64,000 bases of DNA. Source: Rhodanobacter sp. C01 (lineage in GTDB: Bacteria > Pseudomonadota > Gammaproteobacteria > Xanthomonadales > Rhodanobacteraceae). This document shows positions 7,293-16,651 of the stretch, piece after piece; within the stretch, counting starts at the first letter, position 1; each line of letters begins with the position of its first letter. Below the pieces are notes generated by a model, which saw only the letters and a program-made list of their open reading frames with translations, had not been told where the DNA came from and did not search any database. Both the position numbers and the translations under genes were made by a program. The DNA lies in NCBI RefSeq assembly GCF_002001045.1, contig NZ_MUNR01000006.1, positions 62,001 to 126,000 on the forward strand. The letters are read 5' to 3'.

Positions 7293-9623
7293 TCAATGAT
7301 TCTTGATGGCTTTGCCCGCGCTTGATGGCAAGACAGCTAGCTTTCCCGCAGTACGCTGCGCCCACAATTTGGCCATGAAGTCCCAAGCCATCAGCACGGC
7401 GCCCATGGCGAATACGACGTCACCAGGCATGCGCATCCATTGCCAGAAGGTAGTCGTGTTGTAGAACTGCATGCTGCGTGCGTAAGCGTAGCCGTGGGTG
7501 TAGACAGCTTCCAGCTGTGGCCAGCCGATCGGGTAGAAGTTCAGCACGATCCACATCACCACGCCGATGTTGTAGAGCCAGAACGCCCACACGCCGATTC
7601 GATCGCTCCACGGCCGGTCACCGTTGAGATAGCGCAGCACCATGTAGATCAGGCCGATCGCCAACAGGCCGAAGGCGCCGAACATGGATGTGTGTGCATG
7701 ATTGAGGGTAAGGAAAGTGCCGTGCTCGTAGTAGTTGACCAGTGGTGCATTCAGCGTGCCTCCTCCAAACACGCCGGCACCAACGAAGTTCCAGAACGAA
7801 GAGCCGAGGATGTAGAGATAGGCGAGCTTGTACGGAAAGTCCTTTTTCTGCTTGATGTGAAGTTGCTGCTCGATGGCCTCCAGTACCAACAAGACCAGTG
7901 GCAGCACCTCGATGAAGGAGAACATGCTGCCGACACCGACCCAGAGTCCAGGCTCGCCAGCCCAATACAGGTGATGACCGGTACCGAGTACACCGCCGAT
8001 CACGATGAGGACCCACTCGAACAGTACGGCACGCTCGACCATCTGACGCGACACCAAGCCCAGCGCCATCAGGAAATAGCCGGTAACCGCGGCGGTGAAT
8101 AGTTCAAACGCGAGCTCCACCCAGAGGTGAACCACCCACCAACGCCAGAAGTCGGTGATCGAAAACGAGGGATTGGGTGAGCCCAGCGGAATCATGCCGA
8201 ACACATAGAACACTGCAACAGTAAGCGTGCTTATCCACAGCAGGTGTTCGATACGGAATAGGCCGTACAGCGAGCCACCGCTCTGCCTAGACAGCGATTT
8301 GAGGGTAGGCCAGAACGCGCGCAGCAATACGATGCACCAGACGGCCAAGCCGACGAAGAACAGGATTTGCCAGAAGCGGCCCAACTCCAGATATGAGAGA
8401 CCCTGGTTGCCGAACCAGAACCAGTTCTTGTCTAGCAGCCCCATGATGCCCAGATAGTCCCCGATCAGGGCGCCAGCCACGATCGTTAACAAGACCCAGA
8501 AGATCAGGTTGACGAGCAGTCGCTGCCCCTTGGGCTCGCGTTTGCCGATCAGCGGCGCCAGGAACAGCCCGGCGCCAATCCAGCTCACACCGATCCAGAT
8601 GATCGGTGCTTGCAGATGCACGCTGCGCAGGAATGCGAACGGCAGCCATTTGCCAACATTGAACCCGTAAAAGCTGGCGCGATCAGTGTAGTAGTGCGCC
8701 ATGATCGAGCCGGCAAGGATTTGCACCAGAAGAACGCCTGCTACGACCAGGAAGTACTTCCATAGCGCCTTCTGGCTAGGCGTGGGTGCCATGAAAGTGT
8801 GCAGGACCGGTTCAAAGGTTTCGTTTGGGGCTTTTGGCTGGATCCACAGACGGAAGATCACCAGCGCCGCGCCGATGGCGAAGAACACCATCGTGAAGGA
8901 TGCCCACGTCCAAACGAAGGTCGCTGACGTGGGGGCATTGCCGACCAGCGGTTCTGCCGGCCAGTTGGTAGTCCATGAATAATCCTTGCCGGGACGACGT
9001 GCGACCGTGGTTAACGACGAATAGAGTAGGAACTTTGCGGTCTGATCGGCGCTGGATGGGTTCAGCGCGCGCGCACCCGTGTAGCCTTTGGCGAAATCAT
9101 CAGTGAGCAGCGCCGTGGCGATGCGTGGATGCAGCGTGCCAATCGCCGCGGCCACAGCATCCGGAAGGACGACTTGCTGCTGGCTCAGGTCGATGCCTTG
9201 CAACTGCCTGCGCATGGCGTGGGTGATGCCCTCCTGCTCGTCGGCGTCGACGGCATCGAAAGGCTTGCCATAACGCGTCAGGGCGAGGTTGTTCCGGACT
9301 TCTTTCGCTAACTGCACCAGATACTCGGCGGTGTAGTCTTCGCCAAAGGCGGAGCCCATGCCATACAGGCTGCCGTAATCCATCAGGTCGGCTTTCTGGA
9401 AGCCCGATTTGCCGCCAACGATGTCGGCATAGTCCATGACCGACGTACCATCGCTGGTAACCATTTGCTGAGGTAGTGGAGCGGCCTGCTGATACGTGCT
9501 GCGGGTCGCTGCGGCCATGCCCAGCAAGCAGGCAACGGTAACGAACAGCAGCACCCAGATCAGTACCTTGCTGGTACGGTCCTGTGGACCCGCTTGGCCA
9601 TATGGGAGATTAGTTGTACTCAT
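7293..9623 (-). CDS. norB: Quinol-dependent nitric oxide reductase, single subunit (qNor)
   Basis: The enzyme reduces 2 NO to N2O in the inner membrane with quinol as electron donor. The 776-residue length and the N-terminal hydrophilic domain (about residues 35-240, after one helix) identify the quinol type, in which the NorC part is fused without a haem-binding CxxCH. The NorB core follows with about twelve helices and histidine ligand regions RSVHLQAPIIW, WWVVHLWVELAFE, GTGHHLYW and LTLNHAHTSMFG; the glutamates of the FeB region are present. It is a single-gene unit with an FNR-type box upstream and a strong terminator downstream. Accessory norD/norQ genes are absent, as is usual for qNor. 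Confidence 0.96.
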   Translation of the reverse strand: MSTTNLPYGQAGPQDRTSKVLIWVLLFVTVACLLGMAAATRSTYQQAAPLPQQMVTSDGTSVMDYADIVGGKSGFQKADLMDYGSLYGMGSAFGEDYTAEYLVQLAKEVRNNLALTRYGKPFDAVDADEQEGITHAMRRQLQGIDLSQQQVVLPDAVAAAIGTLHPRIATALLTDDFAKGYTGARALNPSSADQTAKFLLYSSLTTVARRPGKDYSWTTNWPAEPLVGNAPTSATFVWTWASFTMVFFAIGAALVIFRLWIQPKAPNETFEPVLHTFMAPTPSQKALWKYFLVVAGVLLVQILAGSIMAHYYTDRASFYGFNVGKWLPFAFLRSVHLQAPIIWIGVSWIGAGLFLAPLIGKREPKGQRLLVNLIFWVLLTIVAGALIGDYLGIMGLLDKNWFWFGNQGLSYLELGRFWQILFFVGLAVWCIVLLRAFWPTLKSLSRQSGGSLYGLFRIEHLLWISTLTVAVFYVFGMIPLGSPNPSFSITDFWRWWVVHLWVELAFELFTAAVTGYFLMALGLVSRQMVERAVLFEWVLIVIGGVLGTGHHLYWAGEPGLWVGVGSMFSFIEVLPLVLLVLEAIEQQLHIKQKKDFPYKLAYLYILGSSFWNFVGAGVFGGGTLNAPLVNYYEHGTFLTLNHAHTSMFGAFGLLAIGLIYMVLRYLNGDRPWSDRIGVWAFWLYNIGVVMWIVLNFYPIGWPQLEAVYTHGYAYARSMQFYNTTTFWQWMRMPGDVVFAMGAVLMAWDFMAKLWAQRTAGKLAVLPSSAGKAIKNH

Positions 9624-9686
9624 CGATGCATTCCTGTTTGCGGAAAGGGGCTACGCAAATGCTATGCAACTTGCCTTGGCGCCCAG

Positions 9687-9700
9687 CTGATCTGGATCAG
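9687..9700 (-). promoter_or_regulatory. FNR/Anr-type box for norB
   Basis: CTGATCTGGATCAG is a fully symmetric 14-mer of FNR type. Its centre lies 70.5 bp from the norB ATG, predicting a leader near 29 nt. Confidence 0.78.
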
Positions 9701-10065
9701 GAATGGCAACGAAACTGCGTGACTCGTCGCCGCAAATGTCGCAGCGCTTGCCTAGGTACACCGTTACTGACAGGTCGACCAACGCCTTAATGGGTCTCGG
9801 GTGGCCGATGGCTATGCATCGAGGTCACGGAGCAATGCAGCCTCTTCAGTCGATTGATCACCCCGATTCCGGGCAGGTGACGCGACCATTCAAGGCATAG
9901 CGCTAAGTGTTCGAGGCGAAGGCTGAGTTAAGTGCATTCGGACTTGAATTCGTCACACCACGTGGCGAGGGGAATATGCCGGTGTCGATCGTTGCGCTCC
10001 CCGGAATTGCGTGCAGTCAAGGTTTAGCGAGTCCTTTGCATGGGCAGTACGCAATGGTGGGAACG
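9701..10065. other. Intergenic region between norB promoter and porin terminator
   Basis: No gene, RNA or repeat was recognised here. Short forward frames have no start context or family motif. Confidence 0.5.
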
Positions 10066-10093
10066 AAAAGCGGCGAGCATTACCCGCCGTTTT
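10066..10093 (-). terminator. Possible terminator after the porin gene
   Basis: An imperfect stem pairs AAAAGCGGCG with CCGCCGTTTT around an eight-base loop. On the reverse strand it ends in CTTTTCGTT. It lies about 140 bp after the porin stop, so the assignment is uncertain. Confidence 0.4.
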
Positions 10094-10232
10094 CCTTTCC
10101 TGGACCGAACTCTCTTGTCACAACCGTTGATCGGAGCCGTCTCGATGGACGCAGCCCGCTACGACCACATGGCGCTTTCAGAGCGTGGTTATTGCAAGTC
10201 TTCCATCTTTCTCGACACCGCGGCGGTCATGA

Positions 10233-11558
10233 TCAGAACTTGTAGCTGAGCATCACGCGGTTGTAGGTGAACGACCCATTGCCGGGATTCAGGTTGCCCG
10301 TACCGCCGGAAGAGAGTTCCCACCGATAGCGCAGCTGGAGGCCTTTGAGGTAGCCGTCGAAGTTGTAGATGATGTCGAAATAGGTATCGTGGCTGTCGCC
10401 GAAGAGATCAGTCGTGTACTTGGCGTAAGCGGCAACCAGTTGCAGTTTGCTTCCAAAAAAATCATACGCCGCCTTGGCCTTCCATGCGTGCCCAGGACCC
10501 GCTTCCACCAGGCCGCGGATCATCGAGGTGGTGTAGAGCGGATCGGTGGACCAACCCACTGTATACGGCGAGATGATGGCGCCATCGCCAACGGCACCGT
10601 CCTCCTGCGACAGCTTGTTGTAGTACACATCAAAGCGGCCGTTCGGTATGACCAGGCCGAGATCGGCACCCCAAGCACGGCTCTTCACGTCATCGCCGGC
10701 TACACCCAGCAATTTGGCCTGGGTATCCACCAGCGTGTTGTCCGATCCACCTGTTTCGGTCAACAGCTGAGCGCCGATAACGGGATTGAAACCGGTGCCG
10801 GTATTGAACACATAGCTGCCGTCGGCATAACCCATGTGCGCGAAATCCATGAAGTCGTAGTACCAGCCCTGTACCTTCAGCCCACCGTTGACGTAGGTGG
10901 AGCCCAACGCCCAAGTACCAGGAGCCGAAGGTGCCGTGGCCGGCAGCGGTGCGTTACCGGCGTACAGGGAGTCGCCATGATAGGTGGTGGGGTAGTAGAG
11001 GTTGTCATCGAAATAATTGTCCGACGTACGGCTCTTCCAGCCGAAGGTGCGCAGCGCAACGATGTCCCAGCCTGCGAGAGGCTTGAAGTCAGCGGTCAAT
11101 GCGTCATACGAGGCAGGAATCACTCGCCCATCCATACTGCCCAGCCACGGCGTATCGATGTACTGATAGCCACCTTTCAGCAGCACCCAGCTGTTCTGGT
11201 ACTGCAGATAGGCCTGACTCAGCGCGGTGAGGGAGTTGCCGGGACCCATCAGCGTGCTATCGATTTCTTTCACGTTGTCCGATTGCGTCTCGAACGAATT
11301 GGCGCTCACCAGCGAAGCGCCGAGACTGAAACCGTACAACGAGGCAGTCTTCGCGTTGAGCAGGATCGCAGCGGAAAATGCCTGGGCATTCGGCTTCGCT
11401 GCGGTCTGCACGCCGTAGTCGCGATTGAAATCATATACGCGAAGTTGGCCGTCCACCGTGCCTTGAGTAAACAGATCGCTGAGGGTATCGGCGTGCGCGC
11501 CGAAACTGAGTGTGCAGAAAAGGGCTGCGATAGCTGCGGTGGCGAGTTTGTTGCGCAT
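10233..11558 (-). CDS. Outer membrane porin, OprD-like
   Basis: The protein of 441 residues starts at the ATG at 11558, which gives a clean Sec signal peptide (MRNKLATAAIAALFCTLSFGAHA) and removes 34 unlikely residues of the longer frame. Mature sequence opens with FTQGTVDGQLRVYDFNRDYG, resembling OprD-type porins, and continues as alternating strands ending in the aromatic LSYKF C-terminus typical of outer membrane barrels. The substrate is unknown; an anion such as nitrate or nitrite, or an organic acid, would fit the location but is inference. An FNR-type box lies at the usual distance. Confidence 0.78.
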   Translation of the reverse strand: MRNKLATAAIAALFCTLSFGAHADTLSDLFTQGTVDGQLRVYDFNRDYGVQTAAKPNAQAFSAAILLNAKTASLYGFSLGASLVSANSFETQSDNVKEIDSTLMGPGNSLTALSQAYLQYQNSWVLLKGGYQYIDTPWLGSMDGRVIPASYDALTADFKPLAGWDIVALRTFGWKSRTSDNYFDDNLYYPTTYHGDSLYAGNAPLPATAPSAPGTWALGSTYVNGGLKVQGWYYDFMDFAHMGYADGSYVFNTGTGFNPVIGAQLLTETGGSDNTLVDTQAKLLGVAGDDVKSRAWGADLGLVIPNGRFDVYYNKLSQEDGAVGDGAIISPYTVGWSTDPLYTTSMIRGLVEAGPGHAWKAKAAYDFFGSKLQLVAAYAKYTTDLFGDSHDTYFDIIYNFDGYLKGLQLRYRWELSSGGTGNLNPGNGSFTYNRVMLSYKF

Positions 11559-11615
11559 GATGATGGGCTCTCGTGATGGGTGTGCGCAGTTTCGTAGCGC
11601 GCAGTGGCACGCGAT

Positions 11616-11629
11616 CTGATTCGCGTCAA
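11616..11629 (-). promoter_or_regulatory. FNR/Anr-type box for the porin gene
   Basis: CTGATTCGCGTCAA has two mismatches to the inverted repeat but the right spacing. Centre to ATG is 64.5 bp, which also supports the chosen porin start. Confidence 0.6.
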
Positions 11630-11950
11630 GTTCGGGCAATCTGGGTATCAACTGTGACAATGTGTCCTGCGTAGGGCATCAATCGGCAGGCACAGACACG
11701 CTAGCCCGGCACTAGAAGGCGGCTGCAAACCGGGTTCTCCAACGTACGGCTATCCACGCATCGTCTGCGACAGCGATATGCCTTCCGATGATCAGCGGTA
11801 TAAGAAACAGCCATGCACCAAACCAGCTAATTCAGTTCAGCTGATCGGTACCCGCAAATGAGCGCTGAGCAGGAAGGCGAGCGGCTACCACTTATCGACG
11901 TCGATGTCGTAGAAACCAGCGCGTCGAAAGGACCCTCGCAATGTCTGAGC
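11630..11950. other. Intergenic region, nothing recognised
   Basis: Between the porin promoter and the end of the FAD monooxygenase gene no coding or structured element was identified. Confidence 0.5.
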
Positions 11951-13186
11951 TTATGCCGGTCGCATTCGCTGTAGCAGACTCCGTATCCGAGTCATAGGCG
12001 ATTGACTTCCGTCGCGGTCGCCGGTCAGACCGCTCATCACCATGCGCTTGAACGGCCCAAGGCATGCGCTACCATCCAGCGCCAGTTTGCGCAGCGCCCG
12101 TGCCGGGCGGCGATCGTCGGTGTACAACTTGGCCAGCAGTTGCGTCGCCAGATACAGCGGGCGGGTAGCACGACGGTGCTCGCGTTCGTAGCTCTGCAGC
12201 AGCTGAGGGTTCCAGATCGGCTCACTGGCGGCTCTCGCCGCACGTAGTTTCCGAGACAGAGTCTCTTGCCCGAGCAATCCGAAGTTGAAGCCATGAGCCG
12301 TGACCGGGTGCATTCCGACCGCAGCATCGCCGATCACTGCAAAACGGTCAGCGACGAAGTGTCGAGCGTACACGCCCACCAGTGGGTAAGCGCAGCGCGG
12401 GCCGGTCACGTTCATTGCGCCCATGCGTTGTTGGAATCGCGCGGCCATCTCGACGCCCAGTGCGGCATCATCCAGCGCAAGCAGTGCTTGCATTTGCTGT
12501 GGTGGTAGCGTCACTACCACGGAGGATGTGTGAGCATCATGCAATGGTAGCAGCGCTAAAGTCTGGCCGAAGGCAAACCACTCCCACGCCGTCTGATCAT
12601 GCACCCGCTCGTGACGCATTTTGCATACCAGCATGACCTTGCCGAAATCGTGCATGCCGGCAGCGATGCCCGCCTCCCGACGCAAGCTGGAAAATCGACT
12701 GTCGGCGGCCACTACTAGCTGTGCTCGCAAGATTTCGCCATTGTCAAGAACGACATCGGCGCCATCGCTGCCGTTGCGTACTGTGGTTACGCTCACGCCA
12801 GTTACGATTCGCACCTCAGGCAACTCCGCCGCCGCGGCGTAGGCTGCGCGACGAATCGCATGGTTGGGCAGCAGCCAGCCCATCAGCGATTTCCCCGCTT
12901 CTTCGTGGCTGAAAAACAACCCGTCGTGATCATCCCCGTTGAGTACCTTGGCGTCACGTAAGGCGCTGAGCTCCTCCTCGCTCAGCCGTGACCAGAGACC
13001 TAATTCAATCAATAGCCGCCGCGAATGATGGGTAATTGCGATTTCGCGACCGTCGTCCAGTGGCGCCCTCAAGGATGCCTCGTCCTGGCGTTCGACCAGC
13101 GCGATGCGCAAGCCGCTGCCAGCAAGTGAGCGTACGAAGCACAGCCCGACAGGACCCGCACCCACCACCACGACATCAAACGACAT
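11951..13186 (-). CDS. UbiH/UbiF-family FAD-dependent monooxygenase
   Basis: The 411-residue protein has the flavoprotein hydroxylase layout: dinucleotide motif VVVGAGPVGLCF at residues 5-16, a VVAADSRFSSLR segment where the family usually has DG, and the FAD ribityl-binding motif FAVIGDAAVGMHPVTAHGFN near residue 285. Relatives hydroxylate the ubiquinone ring with O2. Presence in an FNR-type regulon is odd for an oxygen-using enzyme; it may serve quinone maintenance at micro-oxic conditions or act on another substrate. It is a single-gene unit. The exact position of ring hydroxylation cannot be deduced. Confidence 0.82.
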   Translation of the reverse strand: MSFDVVVVGAGPVGLCFVRSLAGSGLRIALVERQDEASLRAPLDDGREIAITHHSRRLLIELGLWSRLSEEELSALRDAKVLNGDDHDGLFFSHEEAGKSLMGWLLPNHAIRRAAYAAAAELPEVRIVTGVSVTTVRNGSDGADVVLDNGEILRAQLVVAADSRFSSLRREAGIAAGMHDFGKVMLVCKMRHERVHDQTAWEWFAFGQTLALLPLHDAHTSSVVVTLPPQQMQALLALDDAALGVEMAARFQQRMGAMNVTGPRCAYPLVGVYARHFVADRFAVIGDAAVGMHPVTAHGFNFGLLGQETLSRKLRAARAASEPIWNPQLLQSYEREHRRATRPLYLATQLLAKLYTDDRRPARALRKLALDGSACLGPFKRMVMSGLTGDRDGSQSPMTRIRSLLQRMRPA

Positions 13187-13245
13187 GACTGTCTCTCAAT
13201 TGCTCAGTGATGCCGTCAAGTTACGCTTCAGCATGCATATGGGCA

Positions 13246-13259
13246 TTGACGTAAATCAA
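13246..13259 (-). promoter_or_regulatory. FNR/Anr-type box for the UbiH-like gene
   Basis: TTGACGTAAATCAA agrees with the FNR pattern with one mismatch. Its centre is 66.5 bp from the ATG at 13186. Confidence 0.75.
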
Positions 13260-13338
13260 GCCTGCCTGGCTACTGTGACGCAACCGTAACCGAACTAGGT
13301 TTAATCAACGCGGCAGGCGCCGAACGGCCCTCAAGGCG

Positions 13339-13929
13339 TTAGCGTTTTGCTTCCAAGTCGACAATCGCTCTCACGAAAGCTGGGTCAGGTGCTCCGGAGG
13401 CGTCGGTCGTGGCAATTACGCGGCCCTCCGCGTCGAGCAGGGCCACCACCACGTTATGGCTGAAGCCACCACTTAGCAACGGCCGGTAGGCAATGCCCAA
13501 TACCCCTGCCAGCATGCCTTCATCACCTTCTTCAGGGCGGGCCAGTCGGAACTGCGGCGTTTGCACATGATGTTCGTCCGCCACTTGCCGAAGCATCGCA
13601 ACGTCGTCGACCGTGGGGTCGAACGTCACCAGTAACACCGGTATTGGTCTTTTCTGCGCGATCGCATGCTCGATGCGTTTCAATGTTTCGATTTCGAGCG
13701 GACAGGCCATTTTGCACGAGCCGTAGAACATACCAACGAGACGCGGCTCCCCACGTAGTGAGGCAAACGAGAAGACATCGTTTTGCTGATCTCGCAGTAT
13801 CAGGGTGGGAATTCCATATATCGAGTCTTTCGGTAGTGGTGTGGCAGCGGGGGGCGAAGCGAATGCCAGCGGTGGAGCAAGCACCAGCCCCATCAGCAGC
13901 AGTACATGTAGAGGGAAGCGCATGGTCAT
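13339..13929 (-). CDS. SCO1/SenC-type copper chaperone
   Basis: This 196-residue exported protein has an N-terminal signal peptide (about residues 1-24) and a thioredoxin-like SCO domain with the copper-binding CKMAC motif (GSCKMACPLE) and the partner histidine in SHNVVVALLD. SCO proteins deliver copper to oxidases or act as thiol-disulfide reductants. The ATG overlaps the nirV stop (ATGA), so it is the third gene of nirK-nirV-SCO, and delivery of copper to NirK or the cbb3 oxidase is a reasonable inference. Confidence 0.88.
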   Translation of the reverse strand: MTMRFPLHVLLLMGLVLAPPLAFASPPAATPLPKDSIYGIPTLILRDQQNDVFSFASLRGEPRLVGMFYGSCKMACPLEIETLKRIEHAIAQKRPIPVLLVTFDPTVDDVAMLRQVADEHHVQTPQFRLARPEEGDEGMLAGVLGIAYRPLLSGGFSHNVVVALLDAEGRVIATTDASGAPDPAFVRAIVDLEAKR

Positions 13930-14699
13930 TTTCCAGGCAAGTCACGAACACAACGGAAGCCAACGCGCGGTGCGTCATCGGCGGGTTTGAGTGCAGTCAG
14001 GGCGGCAACACGCATCATTAGCGCGTATTGGTTCTTGTCTTCAAAGGCCAACGCCGAGCCGCCGCATAGTGCCAATAGGGCGCCGCCGCCAGCAACCCGC
14101 GAATCGGCGTTGGGAAACATCGCGGCGTAATCGCCGGTCCACTCCCACAGCAGTTGGTTGAGATCACGTAACCCATAGAAATTGGCGTGATGCTGACCGA
14201 TCACACCAGGGCGCTCACCGTTACTGGCCAGGATGGCCGACAGCAACGTCTGGTTGCGAGCCTGATCCTGTCTGGCATCACGATGGGTGCCATCAGCGGC
14301 ACTCACGTATTCCCATTCGTACCAGCTAGGCAGTCGCGCGTGCTCGTTGGCGCAGAAAGCTCGCGCGGCGAACCAACTGACATTGGTCACCGGTTGTTGT
14401 TGTGCCGCGGCGCCTAGGATCAGTGGCCCCTGCCACGCTGCTAGGTATTGCGGTCCGGCAAACAGGGGCGACACTCTGCCTCGCTGCCATTGTGGATATT
14501 TGCTCACGAAGGTCAGATATTCGGCGTTAGTCACCGGCTCGGCCCGCATCGTGAATGGCTTAATCGCGATACGCGAGGCGCTGCCGTCTATGGCCAAGGC
14601 ACTTACAAACCGGCCAGCGGGAATGGCCACATAGTCTGCAGCTGTTGCTGCTGGCGATATCGCCAGCAGCAACAGGCATCCGGCGAGCCGGTTTGACAC
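13926..14699 (-). CDS. nirV: NirV, formylglycine-generating-enzyme fold protein
   Basis: The protein of 257 residues has a signal peptide and a FGE-sulfatase (SUMF1) domain: EPVTNAEYLTFV, PVTNVSWFAARAFC, RLPSWYEWEYVSA and the C-terminal VGFRCVRD. Genes of this type directly after nirK are called nirV; the role in nitrite reductase maturation or function is not resolved. It lies 62 bp after nirK and overlaps the SCO gene. Confidence 0.86.
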   Translation of the reverse strand: MSNRLAGCLLLLAISPAATAADYVAIPAGRFVSALAIDGSASRIAIKPFTMRAEPVTNAEYLTFVSKYPQWQRGRVSPLFAGPQYLAAWQGPLILGAAAQQQPVTNVSWFAARAFCANEHARLPSWYEWEYVSAADGTHRDARQDQARNQTLLSAILASNGERPGVIGQHHANFYGLRDLNQLLWEWTGDYAAMFPNADSRVAGGGALLALCGGSALAFEDKNQYALMMRVAALTALKPADDAPRVGFRCVRDLPGK

Positions 14700-14761
14700 G
14701 GATATAGCCTCCTTGGGACGACAGCCGATGGCATCGACACGGTGGTGCGATCGACTCGACC

Positions 14762-16225
14762 TCAGTTTGGTTTGCCGCCTGCACGGACGGCCTTGACTTC
14801 GGCCGGACTGATGCTTCCACCCTTGTTGTTGAAGTTGTTCAACACATAGGTCAATACGTTGGCGATCTCTTCATCGTTGAGGTTCGGACCCTGGGCTGGC
14901 ATTACCGACTCGTAGCCGGTGCTGTTGACGGTTATCTTTCCACTGAGGCCGTTGAGCACAATGCCGATCGCTCGTTTTGGATCCGCATTGAGGTAATCGG
15001 ACATCGCCAGTGGCGGGAAAGCCCCAGGCAGACCCATTGCGTTGCCCTGATGGCAGGCGGAGCAGATCTGAGTAAACACACGCTTGCCATCGGCCATGGC
15101 CGAGTTTGCATTGGAGACTTCGGCGACTACGGCAACGGGTTCCGCCGCGCCGCTTACCGGACCGCTGGATACTTTATTGTAGATCGCCGGTTGTGGCGGC
15201 CCGCTCACCTTGATTTCGCCCAGTGCTCCCTGCATGAAGGCACGAGCAATCGAGTGGTCGACCAGCAGCAGGGTCCCCGGTACCGGCGTGCTTAGTTCGA
15301 CCATAGTGGTGCCACCCGCTGGAACCAGGGTGGTCTGCACGTTATGGTTGATCAAGGTGCCGCCCTCGACATTGGCATTGTCGAAAATGCCGCCGATGAC
15401 ATGGAAGCTAGACACTAAGTTCGGGCCTCCGTTGCCGACAAACAGGCGCACCGTATCGCCCACGTTTGAGGTGAGCGCGTTGGCGCCCGTCAAGGAGCCT
15501 TCGCGACCGTTGAACAAAACGTAGGTCGGTTGCTCCAACAGCATTTTCTGCATGTCAAACGATTGCAAGCCGGGTTCGTGGTAGGTGCCAGTGGTATAGA
15601 AGTCGCCTTGCGTCACGTAATATTCGTGATCAACCTTGGGCAAACCTTCTGGTGGCTCGACTTCGATCACACCATACATGCCGTTGGCGATGTGCATCGG
15701 TACGGGTGCTGTCGCGCAGTGATAGATGAAGGTGCCGGAGCGCAGCGCTTTAAAAGTAAATACGCTCTCATGTCCCGGTGGTGTGACGGTGGAGGCTGCG
15801 CCACCACCTGGTCCCATCACGGCATGAAGGTCGATGTTGTGCGCCATGTGCGAATTGGGATCGTTCTTCAGATGCAGCTCCACGGTATCGCCCTGCCGCA
15901 CGCGGATCAGCGGCCCTGGCGTAGTGCCGTTGAAAGTCCAGAAGTTATAACGCACGCCATCGGCAATTTCCTTGACCACTTCTTGCGTTTCAAGGCGAAC
16001 GATCACGCGTGCAGGATGATCACGATGAATCGGTGCCGGTACGCCCGGGGGAGCGACCAGCTTCTCCTCGATGGGCGGTCCTTGGGGAGGTCCGAAATCC
16101 CCTGTGACTGTTGTGGACCCATTGATCGATCCAGCGGAGTGTGCCGCGTAAGCGGATGAACCGATGTAAGCAGTGATCGCCAACAGGCCAGCGGCAGCCA
16201 GTAAAGAGGGCAGCAATCGTGACAT
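14762..16225 (-). CDS. nirK: Copper nitrite reductase NirK with fused cytochrome c domain
   Basis: The periplasmic enzyme reduces nitrite to NO. Residues 1-27 form a signal peptide; two cupredoxin domains follow. Type 1 copper ligands are seen in [16 protein letters not shown], and histidines for the type 2 site in [10 protein letters not shown] and [10 protein letters not shown]-terminal c-type cytochrome domain (about residues 375-475) has CSACHQ and a likely distal methionine in SVMPAQG. This three-domain form can take electrons through its own haem. SD sequence GGAGAGA precedes the ATG. It leads the nirK-nirV-SCO operon with an FNR-type box upstream. Confidence 0.96.
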   Translation of the reverse strand: MSRLLPSLLAAAGLLAITAYIGSSAYAAHSAGSINGSTTVTGDFGPPQGPPIEEKLVAPPGVPAPIHRDHPARVIVRLETQEVVKEIADGVRYNFWTFNGTTPGPLIRVRQGDTVELHLKNDPNSHMAHNIDLHAVMGPGGGAASTVTPPGHESVFTFKALRSGTFIYHCATAPVPMHIANGMYGVIEVEPPEGLPKVDHEYYVTQGDFYTTGTYHEPGLQSFDMQKMLLEQPTYVLFNGREGSLTGANALTSNVGDTVRLFVGNGGPNLVSSFHVIGGIFDNANVEGGTLINHNVQTTLVPAGGTTMVELSTPVPGTLLLVDHSIARAFMQGALGEIKVSGPPQPAIYNKVSSGPVSGAAEPVAVVAEVSNANSAMADGKRVFTQICSACHQGNAMGLPGAFPPLAMSDYLNADPKRAIGIVLNGLSGKITVNSTGYESVMPAQGPNLNDEEIANVLTYVLNNFNNKGGSISPAEVKAVRAGGKPN

Positions 16226-16281
16226 AAGGTCTCTCCTTTGTGAGTCCTGGCTTAAGCCTAAATCACTATCTTTTTGCCTAC

Positions 16282-16295
16282 TTGATTTGGATCAG
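16282..16295 (-). promoter_or_regulatory. FNR/Anr-type box for nirK
   Basis: TTGATTTGGATCAG has one mismatch to the perfect repeat. Centre to nirK ATG is 63.5 bp, predicting a leader near 22 nt. Confidence 0.8.
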
Positions 16296-16651
16296 TTTCG
16301 AAAGCGACAAATGCTTTCTGCGTCAAGCTGCCGCATAATGCTAGCTCGAAAAACGATCGCCGAAATGGCCGTTCACATGTGGAACCAGGTGGCTCCAGTG
16401 CGAGAGTAGTGCCAATTTATGACACCACTAGCCTCAGGGCTTTGGGTTTAAGCGCGGATCAAAGAGGCTGGCGCGCTGGGGAAAAATTGCAGATGACGGC
16501 ATTGCCGCCTGCATGGCCAATTGCTTCAACAGAGAAAGACTGGATGAAGCTTGGGAGCCATCCATGCCATAGCCTGTTTGTCGAATGCGACAGGCTCTTG
16601 GTTCGGGCGCACGGTCACCTGAATTTGGACTCGCTCTCTGCGACACCTAGC
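16296..16651. other. Intergenic region between nirK promoter and fnr end
   Basis: Open frames here have no recognisable motif and no start context. Nothing else was identified. Confidence 0.5.

Noticed and set aside
9907-10245. 112-codon forward frame between norB and the porin
   Set aside because: No ribosome site or family motif, and it overlaps the probable porin terminator and 3' end.
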